Assembly: GCA_003249645.1 (NCBI GenBank)
Contig: QKIH01000078.1
Span: 1-41,166 of the forward strand
From: Desulfobulbaceae bacterium
GTDB taxonomy: Bacteria > Desulfobacterota > Desulfobulbia > Desulfobulbales > Desulfocapsaceae
Reading direction: 5' to 3'
Length of the DNA stretch: 41,166 bases
The notes under the pieces were generated by a model. That model was not told the origin of the DNA and ran no database searches. It was given only the letters and a program-made list of their open reading frames with translations. Made by a program: the position numbers and the translations under genes. Positions 22,765 through 32,638 of the stretch are shown here, piece after piece; the stretch's first letter is position 1; each line of letters starts with the position of its first letter.

Positions 22765-24612
22765 ATGAGAAAAAACTCCAGGGTTAAGGTACAGAAAAAG
22801 CGATCGTATAAATTACTCATATCGGTCGCTTTTCTCTGTCTTGTACTTGGAGGTGTATCGAAGCTGGAAAAAATTCAAGGCGGACTTGGCCATTTTTTCA
22901 GTTTTTTTCACTATTCAGAAGAAAACATCGATCATAAGAACGATCTGAGAGGGTCTATCTATGATCGAAATTTCAAGCCTCTTGCTGTCTCACTTGAACG
23001 GGTGTCTGTTTATGCAATGGTTCGTGAAATTAAGGATATTAACGAAACTGTCTCAAAGCTGGCACCGGTACTTCATATAACAGCCGAAGAACTTGATCGT
23101 CTTGTTAACGGCTCCTCCCAGAGAGTATGGCTGGCAAAAGACATCAATCAGGATGTTGAAGAGCATATAAAAAAACTGGATTTGCCGGGTATTCATCTTC
23201 ATAGCGAAAGCTCAAGGTATTATCCTGAGCATGCTACCTTATCACATCTGCTTGGTTTTTCTGAAGACCGAATAGGGCTGGCAGGAATTGAGTACAAATA
23301 TGATCAGCTCCTTTCAAAACTGGCAGTTTCTTCCCGCGATGACGGCGTTTTTGTGACCTCCGCTCAGGCAATCCAGCTGTCTGCCGGCAGAAAAGATCTG
23401 GTTCTTACCGTCGACTTGAAAATTCAGAAGATTGTTGAGGAGTTCGTTGATGAAGTCGGGAGAATTCGTCCTGGACTGCGGGTCGGTGCCTGTATGCTTG
23501 AGGGGAAGACCGGCGCTATTATCGGATCTGCTAATTTTCCAGATTACGATCCGAATAATTTCAGAGATTATACCACCTCCATTTTAGACAATGTTCTTCT
23601 CGAACCGGTTGTGATCCCACTTAAGCTGAGGGCTGTTTTTAGAGATGCCGTTCAGCTTTCAGTTGCTGGAAATAGCGATAAACATGTCTTGCCATGGTCG
23701 GTGATGGCGCCTCAAGTTGATTTGGGCGCAGAGATCAGGATGTGGCAGAAAACCGGCATCGAAGCAGGAGCAAATGAGCTGGATTTTGCTGCCGACAGCA
23801 TGCAGAAAGGGCAATATTTGCGGGTGACTGATAAACAGGATGCTGCTGATGTCGGAACTGTTCCTGTGTTTGCAAGCCCGGTGCAGATGGTAACGGCCTT
23901 TGCGTCTCTTCTGAATGGCGGACGCAGAATAACTCCTCATGCGATGGAAAAGCTTTATGATCCGGTCAAGAAGAAGCCTCTTCCGTTAAACGATAATGGT
24001 GATGGAAGCTATGTCGTTGATCCTGAAGCTTCTGAGGAAATCAGCCGCCTCATTGAAGCTCAGGCAATAAAAGGAGAACTTGACGGCGGATACTTTGTCA
24101 GCCAGAGCAATCAGTATATCGAAAAGGATCGTGGTAAAGAGTATGCTGAGACCCAAATCGTCATGGCGCCAATTCCTTTTTATGCACCAGATGTCGTCTT
24201 TCTTCTTGTGATTAAACAGCAGGGATTCGGTCCTATGCAGAACAAGGCGAATCTTGTTAGCAGCAAGTTGGTTGAGTCAATGAATGATCTTCTGCCATCA
24301 TTGACAGCATTGCAGCAGGTGATGAAGAATCTCTCTGATATGATGCAGATGGCCGCGACTGAAGAAAAAAATTTCAGCATAGAAGGACTAGAACAGCCAG
24401 AAATAGTTCCAGCAGGCCTTCAGCATCAGGAACGGTTTGTGATGCCTGATCTTGTAGGACAGAGTTTGAGAAAAAGTTTGAGGCGGCTTGACGGTAAAAA
24501 GCTTACTATTAAGGTTGCCGGTAGCGGTTTGGTGGTTGAGCAGGATCCTGTCCCGGGGACTGTCATGGAGAATGGGGCTTCCTGCACTGTATGGCTTAAG
24601 GAAAAGGATTAA
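22765..24612 (+). CDS. FtsI-like class B penicillin-binding protein with PASTA domain, apparently without transpeptidase active site
   Basis: This is a 615-residue protein in the ftsI position. It has a basic tail, one membrane helix (about 16-32) and the pedestal domain with LRGSIYDRNFKPLAVSLERV (61-80). A transpeptidase-like region follows from about 200 to 510, then a C-terminal PASTA domain (558-613, from VMPDLVGQSLRK). Family landmarks survive: LVLTVDLKIQ, the GACMLEGKTGAIIGSANFPD strand with YDPNNFRDY, and ASPVQMVTAFASLLNGG. The catalytic motifs do not. Where EPGSxFK is expected it reads EPVVIPLK (280-287), with Ile at the serine place. No SxN follows; VMAPQVDLGAE stands there. The KTGT place reads IKGELDGG (435-442). 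The frame is open throughout, so this is not a simple frameshift. It is probably a structural divisome protein rather than an enzyme. Confidence 0.88.
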   Translation: MRKNSRVKVQKKRSYKLLISVAFLCLVLGGVSKLEKIQGGLGHFFSFFHYSEENIDHKNDLRGSIYDRNFKPLAVSLERVSVYAMVREIKDINETVSKLAPVLHITAEELDRLVNGSSQRVWLAKDINQDVEEHIKKLDLPGIHLHSESSRYYPEHATLSHLLGFSEDRIGLAGIEYKYDQLLSKLAVSSRDDGVFVTSAQAIQLSAGRKDLVLTVDLKIQKIVEEFVDEVGRIRPGLRVGACMLEGKTGAIIGSANFPDYDPNNFRDYTTSILDNVLLEPVVIPLKLRAVFRDAVQLSVAGNSDKHVLPWSVMAPQVDLGAEIRMWQKTGIEAGANELDFAADSMQKGQYLRVTDKQDAADVGTVPVFASPVQMVTAFASLLNGGRRITPHAMEKLYDPVKKKPLPLNDNGDGSYVVDPEASEEISRLIEAQAIKGELDGGYFVSQSNQYIEKDRGKEYAETQIVMAPIPFYAPDVVFLLVIKQQGFGPMQNKANLVSSKLVESMNDLLPSLTALQQVMKNLSDMMQMAATEEKNFSIEGLEQPEIVPAGLQHQERFVMPDLVGQSLRKSLRRLDGKKLTIKVAGSGLVVEQDPVPGTVMENGASCTVWLKEKD

Positions 24613-24633
24613 ACATCCTGAGGAATAACGATT

Positions 24634-27600
24634 ATGGCTGAATCCTCTGCACAGGGAGTGACCCTGTCTTTTGATGTACTCTTCTCAAATCTTGATTACA
24701 GATGTGTACAAAATTCTGTCGAAAGTCTGACCGGTAATACATTCAGTCTGTTAACGGCAGATTCAAGGCAGTGCAGGGAGGGAGCTGTTTTTGTTGCCAT
24801 CGTCGGTAATGCCGGGAACGGTCATGAATTTGTTGAAAAGGCGGCTAAGAACGGTGCCGCCCTGATTGTCGTCCAGGATGATCAGGCGGTTGCGAACGTA
24901 ACATGTCCGGTTATCAGTGTAAAAGATACGAGACACGTTTATTCTGTACTTGCTGCGAACTGGTACTGTAATCCGGCAAAATCGTTGAGACTGATCGGAG
25001 TAACAGGGACAAACGGCAAAACTACCGTCACTTATCTTCTTGAAGATGTGCTCAGACAGTTCGGCAAGACAGTCGGCGTAATTGGTACGGTTGATTATCG
25101 CTGGACTGACAGACATGGTGAAATACACAGGCTGGAAGCCAAGAGAACAACGCCTGATGCGCTGGAGTTGCAGAGCCTGCTGCGGCAAATGGTCGATGAC
25201 GGTGTTGAATATCTGGCGATGGAAGTTTCATCCCATGCACTTGATCAGCATCGTATCGGCGACCTGCGTTTCCAGGTTGGTGCGTTTACCAACTTATCCC
25301 ATGACCATCTTGATTACCATCAGACCATCGAGGCATATTGGCAGGCTAAGTCGAAACTGTTTGCAGAGCATCTTGCAGATGAGGGCTCAGCAGTAATTAC
25401 CTTGCCCCTGGCCGGAGAGAAGATGACCAGGATGTGGGCTGAGAAAATGCTCTCTTTCTGCCGTAAGCAGCCGAATCCAGTCATCGCCTGCGGGATTGAT
25501 GAGGCGACAGAAATCTTTCTTCAGGGTTACAGCTTTGATCTGAACAGAAGCGAACTGGAACTGCTGATTAATAGACGTCAAATTACTTTGCATTCTCCGC
25601 TGGTCGGGAGATTCAATATTGAAAATCTGCTGACGACCCTTGGTGTAACTGAAGCACTCGGTCTGCCGACAGATAAGGTTATAGACGCGCTGTCCAGGGC
25701 AGCAGGTGCTCCCGGCAGACTGCAGAGGGTAAAGCAGCCGCAAGGGCTTGAAGAACACATTCCGCAGGTTTTTGTCGATTATGCACACACGCCGGATGCC
25801 CTGGAAAAAGTTCTGCAGACGCTGAAGGAACTGCCCCATCGCGATCTGTATTGCGTTTTCGGCTGCGGCGGTGATCGGGATATCAGTAAGCGGCCTGTAA
25901 TGGGTAAAATCGCGGTCGACTATGCTGATATTGCCGTAGCGACCAGCGACAACCCCAGGACCGAAGATCCGGAAAGGATTCTGGAGCACGTCTTCCATGG
26001 CATGGTTCAGGCTGGTGCCGAAATTCATCCGCCGGACTGGCTGCTTGAGCGAACTGTCGGGACTAAAGGCAGTATCATGATAGAAGGCCGCAGGGAGGCA
26101 ATCCGGTTGGCAGTTTCCTGTGCCGGTCATGGTGATATCGTGCTGATTGCCGGTAAAGGTCATGAAAAATACCAGCTTGTCGGTGATAAAACCTTTTTCT
26201 TTGATGATTACCTGGAAGCGCAGGACGCAATGATCAGCTGGAATTCATATCATCTTTCCCGGGCTCTGAATAAAGATGTTGAGGGGGAAGTGAGGGCCTG
26301 GCTGTCCGGACATATTGAGACCGATAGTCGTAAAGTGGCTGTGGGGGATGTCTTCGTCGCTCTCAAGGGAGATAATTTTGACGGTCATAATTTTGTCGCT
26401 CAGGCAGAAGCACAGGGAGCTGCTCTTGCGGTTATTTCTGATCGAGACAAAATCCCGGTTGATAGTATTATTCCAAGGATCGTTGTAGATGATACGCTTG
26501 AAGCGCTGGGCGCACTTGCTGCTTATAGAAGAGCCGCTGCCAGGAGGCTTAAAGCGATTCCGGTGGTTGCTGTAACCGGGAGTTGCGGCAAGACGACGGT
26601 AAAAGAGATGTGTGCTTCCATTTTTGAGGTGAACTGGCCAGTATCAACCTATGTTCCTGCCGAAAGAGTTTTAAAGACAAAAGGGAACTTTAACAATCTT
26701 ATTGGCTTGCCTCTTTCTCTTCTGCCTCTTTCCGTGAAACATGATGCTGCAATTCTTGAAATGGGCATGAATCGAAAGAATGAAATCGCCAGACTTGCAG
26801 CAATTGCTGATCCTGATATCAGCTGCATTACCAATGTCCATGCTGCGCATCTTGAGGAACTTCATGATATTTATGGTGTTGCGGCTGCTAAAAAAGAGCT
26901 GTTTGAGAATACCGGTAAAGACAAGTTGCTTATTATTAATGTTGATGACGATATGCTCGCACCGTGCCTTGCTGAATATCCGCAGCGCTCTCTTACATTC
27001 GGTATGAGCGTTGATGCACAGAAACTGGATGTTTCGGCAGCAGAAATCGAAATTGGCATTGATGGTAACGTCGGGTTTACGCTGCTAGTTCGAGGTGAGC
27101 AAAGCCGGGTGAATCTTCAGGTCGCAGGACGTCATAATGTTGTCAATGCACTTGCTGCCGCAGCAATCGGCTGCGGGGCACAAATTCCTTTTGCCAAAAT
27201 CGTTGCCGGGCTTGAAAAATTCTGTCCGGTCGATAAGCGGATGAAGACCGAAACGCTGGCTTCGGGGCTCCTCATTCTCAATGACTGCTACAATGCCAAT
27301 CCGGCTTCAATGGCTGCTGGCATTGATGCTTTGGCGTCAATGCGTTCCCCCCACAAAGTGGCAATACTAGGCGATATGCTTGAGCTTGGTGCGACCTCTG
27401 AAAAAGCTCATTTCGCAATAGGAAAAAAACTCGCTGATGACGGGGTCGATTTTGTAGCACTTTATGGCGAATTTGTAAAAAATGTTTTACAAGGGGCGTT
27501 ACAGGCTGGCATGAATGAAGCCTGTATCAGAGTGTTTAGGGATAAGATGGAGATAGCATCATGGGTTTCCGAACTTCTTGACCAAGGCAGGCTGATAAAA

Positions 27601-27678
27601 GGTGACTGGCTGCTGTTGAAGGGGTCAAGGGGAATGAAAATGGAAACTGTTTTGGATGCAATGAAGGAAAGTAACTGA
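24634..27678 (+). CDS. murEF: Fused MurE-MurF: UDP-MurNAc-tripeptide ligase (meso-DAP-adding) and tripeptide D-Ala-D-Ala ligase
   Basis: One 1014-residue frame joins two consecutive cytoplasmic Mur ligases. Residues 1-535 are MurE: ATP loop [10 protein letters not shown] (122-131), the carbamylated-lysine region, and the substrate motif DNPR (439-442) that marks meso-diaminopimelate as the added amino acid. Residues 545-1014 are Mur[12 protein letters not shown] loop VTGSCGKTT (about 646-654), [31 protein letters not shown] and GDMLELG. No stop, start with ribosome-binding site, or long linker separates them; the joint is near [10 protein letters not shown]. Fused MurE-MurF enzymes are known in some bacteria such as Bordetella. 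The fusion could channel the UDP-tripeptide. The last base of the stop is the first base of mraY. Confidence 0.95.
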   Translation: MAESSAQGVTLSFDVLFSNLDYRCVQNSVESLTGNTFSLLTADSRQCREGAVFVAIVGNAGNGHEFVEKAAKNGAALIVVQDDQAVANVTCPVISVKDTRHVYSVLAANWYCNPAKSLRLIGVTGTNGKTTVTYLLEDVLRQFGKTVGVIGTVDYRWTDRHGEIHRLEAKRTTPDALELQSLLRQMVDDGVEYLAMEVSSHALDQHRIGDLRFQVGAFTNLSHDHLDYHQTIEAYWQAKSKLFAEHLADEGSAVITLPLAGEKMTRMWAEKMLSFCRKQPNPVIACGIDEATEIFLQGYSFDLNRSELELLINRRQITLHSPLVGRFNIENLLTTLGVTEALGLPTDKVIDALSRAAGAPGRLQRVKQPQGLEEHIPQVFVDYAHTPDALEKVLQTLKELPHRDLYCVFGCGGDRDISKRPVMGKIAVDYADIAVATSDNPRTEDPERILEHVFHGMVQAGAEIHPPDWLLERTVGTKGSIMIEGRREAIRLAVSCAGHGDIVLIAGKGHEKYQLVGDKTFFFDDYLEAQDAMISWNSYHLSRALNKDVEGEVRAWLSGHIETDSRKVAVGDVFVALKGDNFDGHNFVAQAEAQGAALAVISDRDKIPVDSIIPRIVVDDTLEALGALAAYRRAAARRLKAIPVVAVTGSCGKTTVKEMCASIFEVNWPVSTYVPAERVLKTKGNFNNLIGLPLSLLPLSVKHDAAILEMGMNRKNEIARLAAIADPDISCITNVHAAHLEELHDIYGVAAAKKELFENTGKDKLLIINVDDDMLAPCLAEYPQRSLTFGMSVDAQKLDVSAAEIEIGIDGNVGFTLLVRGEQSRVNLQVAGRHNVVNALAAAAIGCGAQIPFAKIVAGLEKFCPVDKRMKTETLASGLLILNDCYNANPASMAAGIDALASMRSPHKVAILGDMLELGATSEKAHFAIGKKLADDGVDFVALYGEFVKNVLQGALQAGMNEACIRVFRDKMEIASWVSELLDQGRLIKGDWLLLKGSRGMKMETVLDAMKESN

Positions 27679-28757
27679 TGCTTTATCATATTCTTTATCC
27701 GCTACATACCACGTTTATCGGTTTTAACGTTTTCCGATATATAACGTTTCGCGCTATTTGTGCTGCTGTGACTGCCTTTCTGGTCATGCTGATCTTCGGT
27801 CCGATGTTTATCCGTACGATGCGACGCATGCAGATCGGCCAGGTTGTCCGTGATGACGGCCCGGAGACACACCTCAAAAAACAGGGTGTCCCTACCATGG
27901 GCGGAATTCTAATATTAACGGCCATCTGTGTGGCAACACTCGCCTGGGCTAAACTCGATTCCTACCAGGTCTGGCTGATGCTCTTTTCGCTGGTCTTTTA
28001 CGGTATGATCGGAGCCATAGATGATGCCAAGAAGATCACAAAGAAAAACACTGCCGGCCTTAGTGCCAGAGGAAAGCTGATTCTGCAGATTACAGGAGCC
28101 CTTGTTGTCGGGGTTGTCATTTATCTGCATCCCGGTTTCGACGGCAGACTTGCCATTCCGTTTCTAAAGGATTTTGCACCGGATCTTGGCTGGGTCTATA
28201 TTGTGTTTGCCGTCTTTGTTATTGTCGGCTCTTCCAACGCAGTGAATCTGACCGACGGCCTCGACGGTCTGGCCGCTGGGCCAACGGTGGTGTCGGCAGC
28301 TGTCTATCTTGTTTTCTCCTATCTGGCCGGACATATAGTCCTGGCTGACTATCTTCAGATTCCCTATGTACCCGGAGCCGGAGAATTGGCCGTATTTTGC
28401 GGTGCAATGGTTGGCGCATGTCTCGGATTCCTCTGGTTTAATGCCTTTCCGGCCCAGATGTTCATGGGGGATGTTGGTTCACTTGCCCTTGGTGGCAGTA
28501 TCGGTGCTGTTGCCATCATCATTAAACAAGAAATTCTCCTCGCCATAGTCGGCGGTGTGTTTGTCATGGAAGCGCTGTCGGTGATCATGCAGGTCGGCTA
28601 TTTTAAGCTTACCCACGGCAAACGTATTTTTCTCATGGCACCCTTTCATCATCATTTTGAAAAAAAAGGCTGGCATGAACCGAAAGTGGTTGTGAGGTTC
28701 TGGATCGTTTCCATCATTCTCGGCCTCTTTGCGCTTGCAACCTTGAAACTGCGTTAG
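27678..28757 (+). CDS. mraY: Phospho-N-acetylmuramoyl-pentapeptide transferase MraY
   Basis: This is a 359-residue inner-membrane enzyme with about ten membrane helices. It transfers phospho-MurNAc-pentapeptide to undecaprenyl phosphate, giving lipid I. It shows GVPTMGGI, the catalytic aspartate pair in [30 protein letters not shown] and the histidine-rich loop [12 protein letters not shown]. Length equals that of E. coli MraY (360). It is followed by murD after 11 bp. Confidence 0.98.
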   Translation: MLYHILYPLHTTFIGFNVFRYITFRAICAAVTAFLVMLIFGPMFIRTMRRMQIGQVVRDDGPETHLKKQGVPTMGGILILTAICVATLAWAKLDSYQVWLMLFSLVFYGMIGAIDDAKKITKKNTAGLSARGKLILQITGALVVGVVIYLHPGFDGRLAIPFLKDFAPDLGWVYIVFAVFVIVGSSNAVNLTDGLDGLAAGPTVVSAAVYLVFSYLAGHIVLADYLQIPYVPGAGELAVFCGAMVGACLGFLWFNAFPAQMFMGDVGSLALGGSIGAVAIIIKQEILLAIVGGVFVMEALSVIMQVGYFKLTHGKRIFLMAPFHHHFEKKGWHEPKVVVRFWIVSIILGLFALATLKLR

Positions 28758-28768
28758 AAGGGCAAAAC

Positions 28769-30124
28769 GTGAAGATTGAAGCGAATCGCAGAGTCGGGGT
28801 TTTGGGGCTGGGCATTTCGGGAATGTCAGGATTGCGTTACCTAGTCAGCAAGGGTGCGAAGGTTTTTGCCTCGGATCACGGATCACGTGACCGATATGAT
28901 CAGCAGGAGCTTTCCGAATTGACTGGAAAAGGGGTTGAATTCGAGTTTGACGGCCATAGTTTTGATTTTCTGCAGGAGGCCGAAATTATTCTTGCCGGTC
29001 CCGGTGTGCCGCTAAGTTCGCCGTTGATCAGCCGGCTGCAGGATTCCGGGAAAAAGATTGTCGGTGAGCTGGCGCTGGTAGCAGAGGAGCTGGCCAGACC
29101 GGTAATTGCTGTTACCGGCACAAACGGCAAGACAACAGTGACCGATCTGCTTGACATGGTGCTCTCCCATGGCGGGATGAAAACCTTTAAGGGAGGCAAC
29201 ATCGGCACCCCTGTCTATGACAGCTGTCTCAACACTGAGGCGTATGATGCCCTAGTTTTAGAGGTGTCAAGTTTTCAGCTGGATCTGGCAGGGGAGTTCA
29301 GGCCGGATATCGGGATATGGCTCAATCTGACCCCGGACCACCTTGACCGTCATGGTTCCATGGATGGATATCGGGACGCAAAAATGAAACTTTTTCGTCA
29401 TCAGCATGAAAATGATCTTGCAATATTAAATGATGAAGATCCATGGTGCCGGAGGAGTTATAGTGAGTTAAAAGACAGAACGGTGAAAAGCTTCGGGTTT
29501 GGCAAAGGGTGTTCGGCAATGATTGACCCTGCTGCTAAAACTGTGACCCTGACACAAGAAAAAGAGACTTATCGTCTTCAGTCAACCCGCCTTGAAACAC
29601 TGACGGGTTTGATGAACAGTGCTGCTACTATTCTGGCTGCAAGGCATTTAGGCTGTAAACAGGAAACGGTGCAAGAAGCTCTAGAAAAATATCGCCCCTT
29701 ACGGCATCGGATTGAATTTGTAAGGGAATTGAACGGTGTCAGATATTATGATGATTCGAAGGCTACCAACAGCGGTGCCGTTTTGGCAGCATTATCCGGA
29801 ACTGCTGATAAAAGTGTACACCTCATAGCCGGTGGCCGTGATAAAGGAGATGATTACACCCTTATGCGCGATCTGGTCAGCACTAAAGTCAAGCAGTTGA
29901 TACTCATTGGTGAGGCAGCTGATCTTATTGGCGGGGCGCTTGAAGGTTGTACTGACATGACAAGAGCCGTAAGTATGGAAGATGCGGTGATAAAGGCATA
30001 CGAGAAGAGTGTGGCAGGCGATGTTGTTCTGCTTTCTCCAGCCTGTGCCAGTTTTGATATGTTTAAAAATTACGGTGAGCGTGGACAGGTATTTATCGAC
30101 GTTGTGCACGGTCTTGGAGAATAA
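28769..30124 (+). CDS. murD: UDP-N-acetylmuramoylalanine--D-glutamate ligase MurD
   Basis: This is a 451-residue cytoplasmic ligase that adds D-Glu to UDP-MurNAc-L-Ala. The N-terminal Rossmann part (VGVLGLGISGMSGL) binds UDP, the ATP loop is VTGTNGKTT (115-123), and LNLTPDHLDRHGS, YDDSKATN and SPACASFDMF are MurD-specific. The start is GTG at 28769 after AGAAGGG. The gene ends 3 bp before murG, so the ftsW gene often found between them is absent here. Confidence 0.97.
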   Translation: MKIEANRRVGVLGLGISGMSGLRYLVSKGAKVFASDHGSRDRYDQQELSELTGKGVEFEFDGHSFDFLQEAEIILAGPGVPLSSPLISRLQDSGKKIVGELALVAEELARPVIAVTGTNGKTTVTDLLDMVLSHGGMKTFKGGNIGTPVYDSCLNTEAYDALVLEVSSFQLDLAGEFRPDIGIWLNLTPDHLDRHGSMDGYRDAKMKLFRHQHENDLAILNDEDPWCRRSYSELKDRTVKSFGFGKGCSAMIDPAAKTVTLTQEKETYRLQSTRLETLTGLMNSAATILAARHLGCKQETVQEALEKYRPLRHRIEFVRELNGVRYYDDSKATNSGAVLAALSGTADKSVHLIAGGRDKGDDYTLMRDLVSTKVKQLILIGEAADLIGGALEGCTDMTRAVSMEDAVIKAYEKSVAGDVVLLSPACASFDMFKNYGERGQVFIDVVHGLGE

Positions 30125-30127
30125 AGC

Positions 30128-31228
30128 GTGAAGCAGAGCGAGAAACCGATAAAAATGCTGCTGACCGGCGGCGGTACGGGGGGACATCTTTTCCCGGCTA
30201 TTGCTTCGGCCCAGAAACTTCTGGAAATGCGTCCCGGCAGTGAAGTGCTGTTCGTCGGAACTCGAAGGAAGATGGATAAAACCAGTCTCGGTAAATACAA
30301 TTTTACCAGTCAGTCGATTCACAGTTACGGATTGAAAGGGAAGTCTCTGGTTGAGGTTGTCAAAGCCCTTGCGGTTCTTCCTGTTTCCTGTCTTGAATCG
30401 ATTGCAATTTTGCTTCGCTTCAAGCCTGATGTGGTTCTCGGGGTAGGCGGATACGTTACCGGTCCTGTGGTGGCAATGGCAAAAATGCTTGGCATTCCGA
30501 CGCTTATCCATGAACAGAATTCTATCCCGGGGCTGGCAAACAGAAAGCTTGGCACCCTGGTTGATCGAGTCTGCATATCGCTTCCTGACAGCGGCAATCT
30601 TTTCCCTTCGCAGAAGATTGTTTTAACCGGTAATCCGGTCAGAAAGGAAATCGTTGCCGCATCTCAAAAAGTGAAGGAGCCCGGGAAAGAGTTGACTCTT
30701 CTGATTCTGGGCGGTAGTCAGGGAGCACATGGCGTCAATTTACTGGTAGCCGATGCGCTGAGTAAGATCCTTGTTCCTGAAGGCATGAGTATTGCCGCGA
30801 TCCATCAGACAGGGACTCAGGATGAACAGTGGGTTAAAGAGCAATATCGGCAATATGGCGTAAAGGCTGAAGTGAGTGCTTTTTTCCAGAATATGGCTGA
30901 GCTGTATTCAAAAGCCGATCTTGTCGTTTCAAGAGCCGGGGCTACAACCCTGAGTGAACTTGCTGTTATGGGGAAACCGGCGATACTGATTCCATATCCC
31001 ACCGCTGCAGACAACCATCAGCAGAAGAATGCCGAATATTATGCCGGCGACGGTGGAGCAGTTATTCAGGTGGAAAAGGCAACTACTGCAGATCAGCTGG
31101 CAGATCAGATCCGTACTTTGTACCATGACAAAGAAAAAAGAGAGAGTATGGCTGCTGTGATGAAAAAACTAGGTATCCCTGAGGCGGCTGAACGTATTGT
31201 CGAGAATTGCCTGTCTCTGGTGAAATAA
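30128..31228 (+). CDS. murG: UDP-N-acetylglucosamine--N-acetylmuramyl-(pentapeptide) pyrophosphoryl-undecaprenol GlcNAc transferase MurG
   Basis: This is a 366-residue GT28 glycosyltransferase at the inner face of the membrane that turns lipid I into lipid II. It shows the glycine loop TGGGTGGHLFPA near the start, GVGGYVTGPV, HEQNSIPGLANR, GGSQGAHGVN, and the donor-binding SRAGATTLSELAV with PYPTAADNHQ. It begins with GTG at 30128; a GGAG lies about 10 bases upstream at the end of murD. Confidence 0.97.
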   Translation: MKQSEKPIKMLLTGGGTGGHLFPAIASAQKLLEMRPGSEVLFVGTRRKMDKTSLGKYNFTSQSIHSYGLKGKSLVEVVKALAVLPVSCLESIAILLRFKPDVVLGVGGYVTGPVVAMAKMLGIPTLIHEQNSIPGLANRKLGTLVDRVCISLPDSGNLFPSQKIVLTGNPVRKEIVAASQKVKEPGKELTLLILGGSQGAHGVNLLVADALSKILVPEGMSIAAIHQTGTQDEQWVKEQYRQYGVKAEVSAFFQNMAELYSKADLVVSRAGATTLSELAVMGKPAILIPYPTAADNHQQKNAEYYAGDGGAVIQVEKATTADQLADQIRTLYHDKEKRESMAAVMKKLGIPEAAERIVENCLSLVK

Positions 31229-31240
31229 AATAAAGAAAAT

Positions 31241-32638
31241 ATGTATAGAAAAACCAAACAGATACATTTTGTAGGCATTGGCGGAATCGGGATGAGCGGT
31301 ATCGCTGAGCTTTTGCTGAATCTGGGCTATAAGGTTTCAGGTTCTGACCTGAACCGCTCTTCTATCACCAGTCGACTGATTGAACTAGGCGGCACTGTAA
31401 ACATCGGCCATAAGGCTGAATGGGTGGAGAACGCTGATGTAGTGGTAACATCATCAGCCATTTCGAAGAAAAACCCGGAAGTTGTTGCTGCCCATGAAAA
31501 AGGTGTTCCGGTAATTCAGCGGGCTGAGATGCTTGCAGAGCTGATGCGTCTGAAAAAGTTCGGCATTGCCATTGCTGGCAGTCACGGAAAAACCTCAACT
31601 ACTTCAATGGTAAGCTGGATTCTGGCAACTGCCGGACTTGATCCGACAATTGTTGTTGGAGGAAAGGTGGACAGTCTCGGCGGCAACGCAAAGCTCGGCG
31701 AAGGAGAGTTTCTGGTTGCTGAGGCTGATGAGAGCGACGGCTCTTTTCTTAAGCTGTCTCCGGTTCTTGAGGTTGTAACAAATATCGATCTTGAACACCT
31801 CGATTATTACCGGGACATCAATCATATCAAGGAAGCTTTTTTACAGTTCATTGACAAGGTCCCGTTTTATGGTGCGGCCATTGTCTGTCTTGATGATAAA
31901 AACATCGTCTCCATTCTTCCCCAGATTGAGCGCAGGGTTATCACCTATGGTTTGACCTCCCAGGCGGATCTCTATGCCGAAAAAATAGAGTTTTGTGACG
32001 GCAGGGTGCAGTTTGTCGTGCATAATGCGGATGGAGAATTGGGGACGGTTTCTATCCGTCCTCCAGGCAGGCACAATGTTTATAATGCACTGGCTGCGAT
32101 CTGTGTCGGTCTTGAGCTCGAGATTCCATTTGATGCAATTGCCAAAGGACTGGCAACGTTCGGCGGCGTTCAGCGCCGGATGCAGTTCAAAGGAGAGGTC
32201 GACGGCATTACTGTGGTCGATGATTATGGGCATCATCCAACGGAAATACGGGCGACTATAAGTGCTATTCGTGATGCCTGGCCGGAAAAGAGGCTTGTTG
32301 TTCTTTTTCAGCCGCACCGGTATTCAAGGACAAAGGCACTCTTTGAAGAGTTTCAGACTGCCTTTCATGAAGCCAATGTACTGGCAATGACCGAAGTGTA
32401 TGCCGCAAGTGAAGAGCCTATAGAAGGTGTAACCGGAGAGTCGCTGTTTGAGCAGGTCAAGCTGCATGGTCAGCGTTACGCATATTATTTTGCAGATCTG
32501 CACTCCATGGCCAGAGAGCTGATTCCGTATCTGGAAAAAAATGACCTGGTGCTCACCCTTGGAGCAGGAAATATCGTTCAGGTAGGCGAGGAACTCCTTG
32601 AACTGTTGAAAGAGCGCGACGACAGCATCAGTGAGTAA
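31241..32638 (+). CDS. murC: UDP-N-acetylmuramate--L-alanine ligase MurC
   Basis: This is a 465-residue ligase that adds the first amino acid, L-Ala, to UDP-MurNAc. The N-terminal [14 protein letters not shown] binds [16 protein letters not shown] (about 111-123) is the ATP loop, and [19 protein letters not shown] and [11 protein letters not shown] are MurC signatures. The stop shares one base with the murB start (TAATG). Confidence 0.97.
   Translation: MYRKTKQIHFVGIGGIGMSGIAELLLNLGYKVSGSDLNRSSITSRLIELGGTVNIGHKAEWVENADVVVTSSAISKKNPEVVAAHEKGVPVIQRAEMLAELMRLKKFGIAIAGSHGKTSTTSMVSWILATAGLDPTIVVGGKVDSLGGNAKLGEGEFLVAEADESDGSFLKLSPVLEVVTNIDLEHLDYYRDINHIKEAFLQFIDKVPFYGAAIVCLDDKNIVSILPQIERRVITYGLTSQADLYAEKIEFCDGRVQFVVHNADGELGTVSIRPPGRHNVYNALAAICVGLELEIPFDAIAKGLATFGGVQRRMQFKGEVDGITVVDDYGHHPTEIRATISAIRDAWPEKRLVVLFQPHRYSRTKALFEEFQTAFHEANVLAMTEVYAASEEPIEGVTGESLFEQVKLHGQRYAYYFADLHSMARELIPYLEKNDLVLTLGAGNIVQVGEELLELLKERDDSISE

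Noticed and set aside
22765..24612. Compensating frameshifts as the cause of missing FtsI motifs
   Set aside because: The frame is open across the whole region and family landmarks occur before, between and after the missing motifs in the same frame, so a sequence error is unlikely to explain all three losses.
25387..26163. 258-codon minus-strand frame inside murEF
   Set aside because: It is a shadow frame of MurE coding sequence with atypical composition and no start signal.
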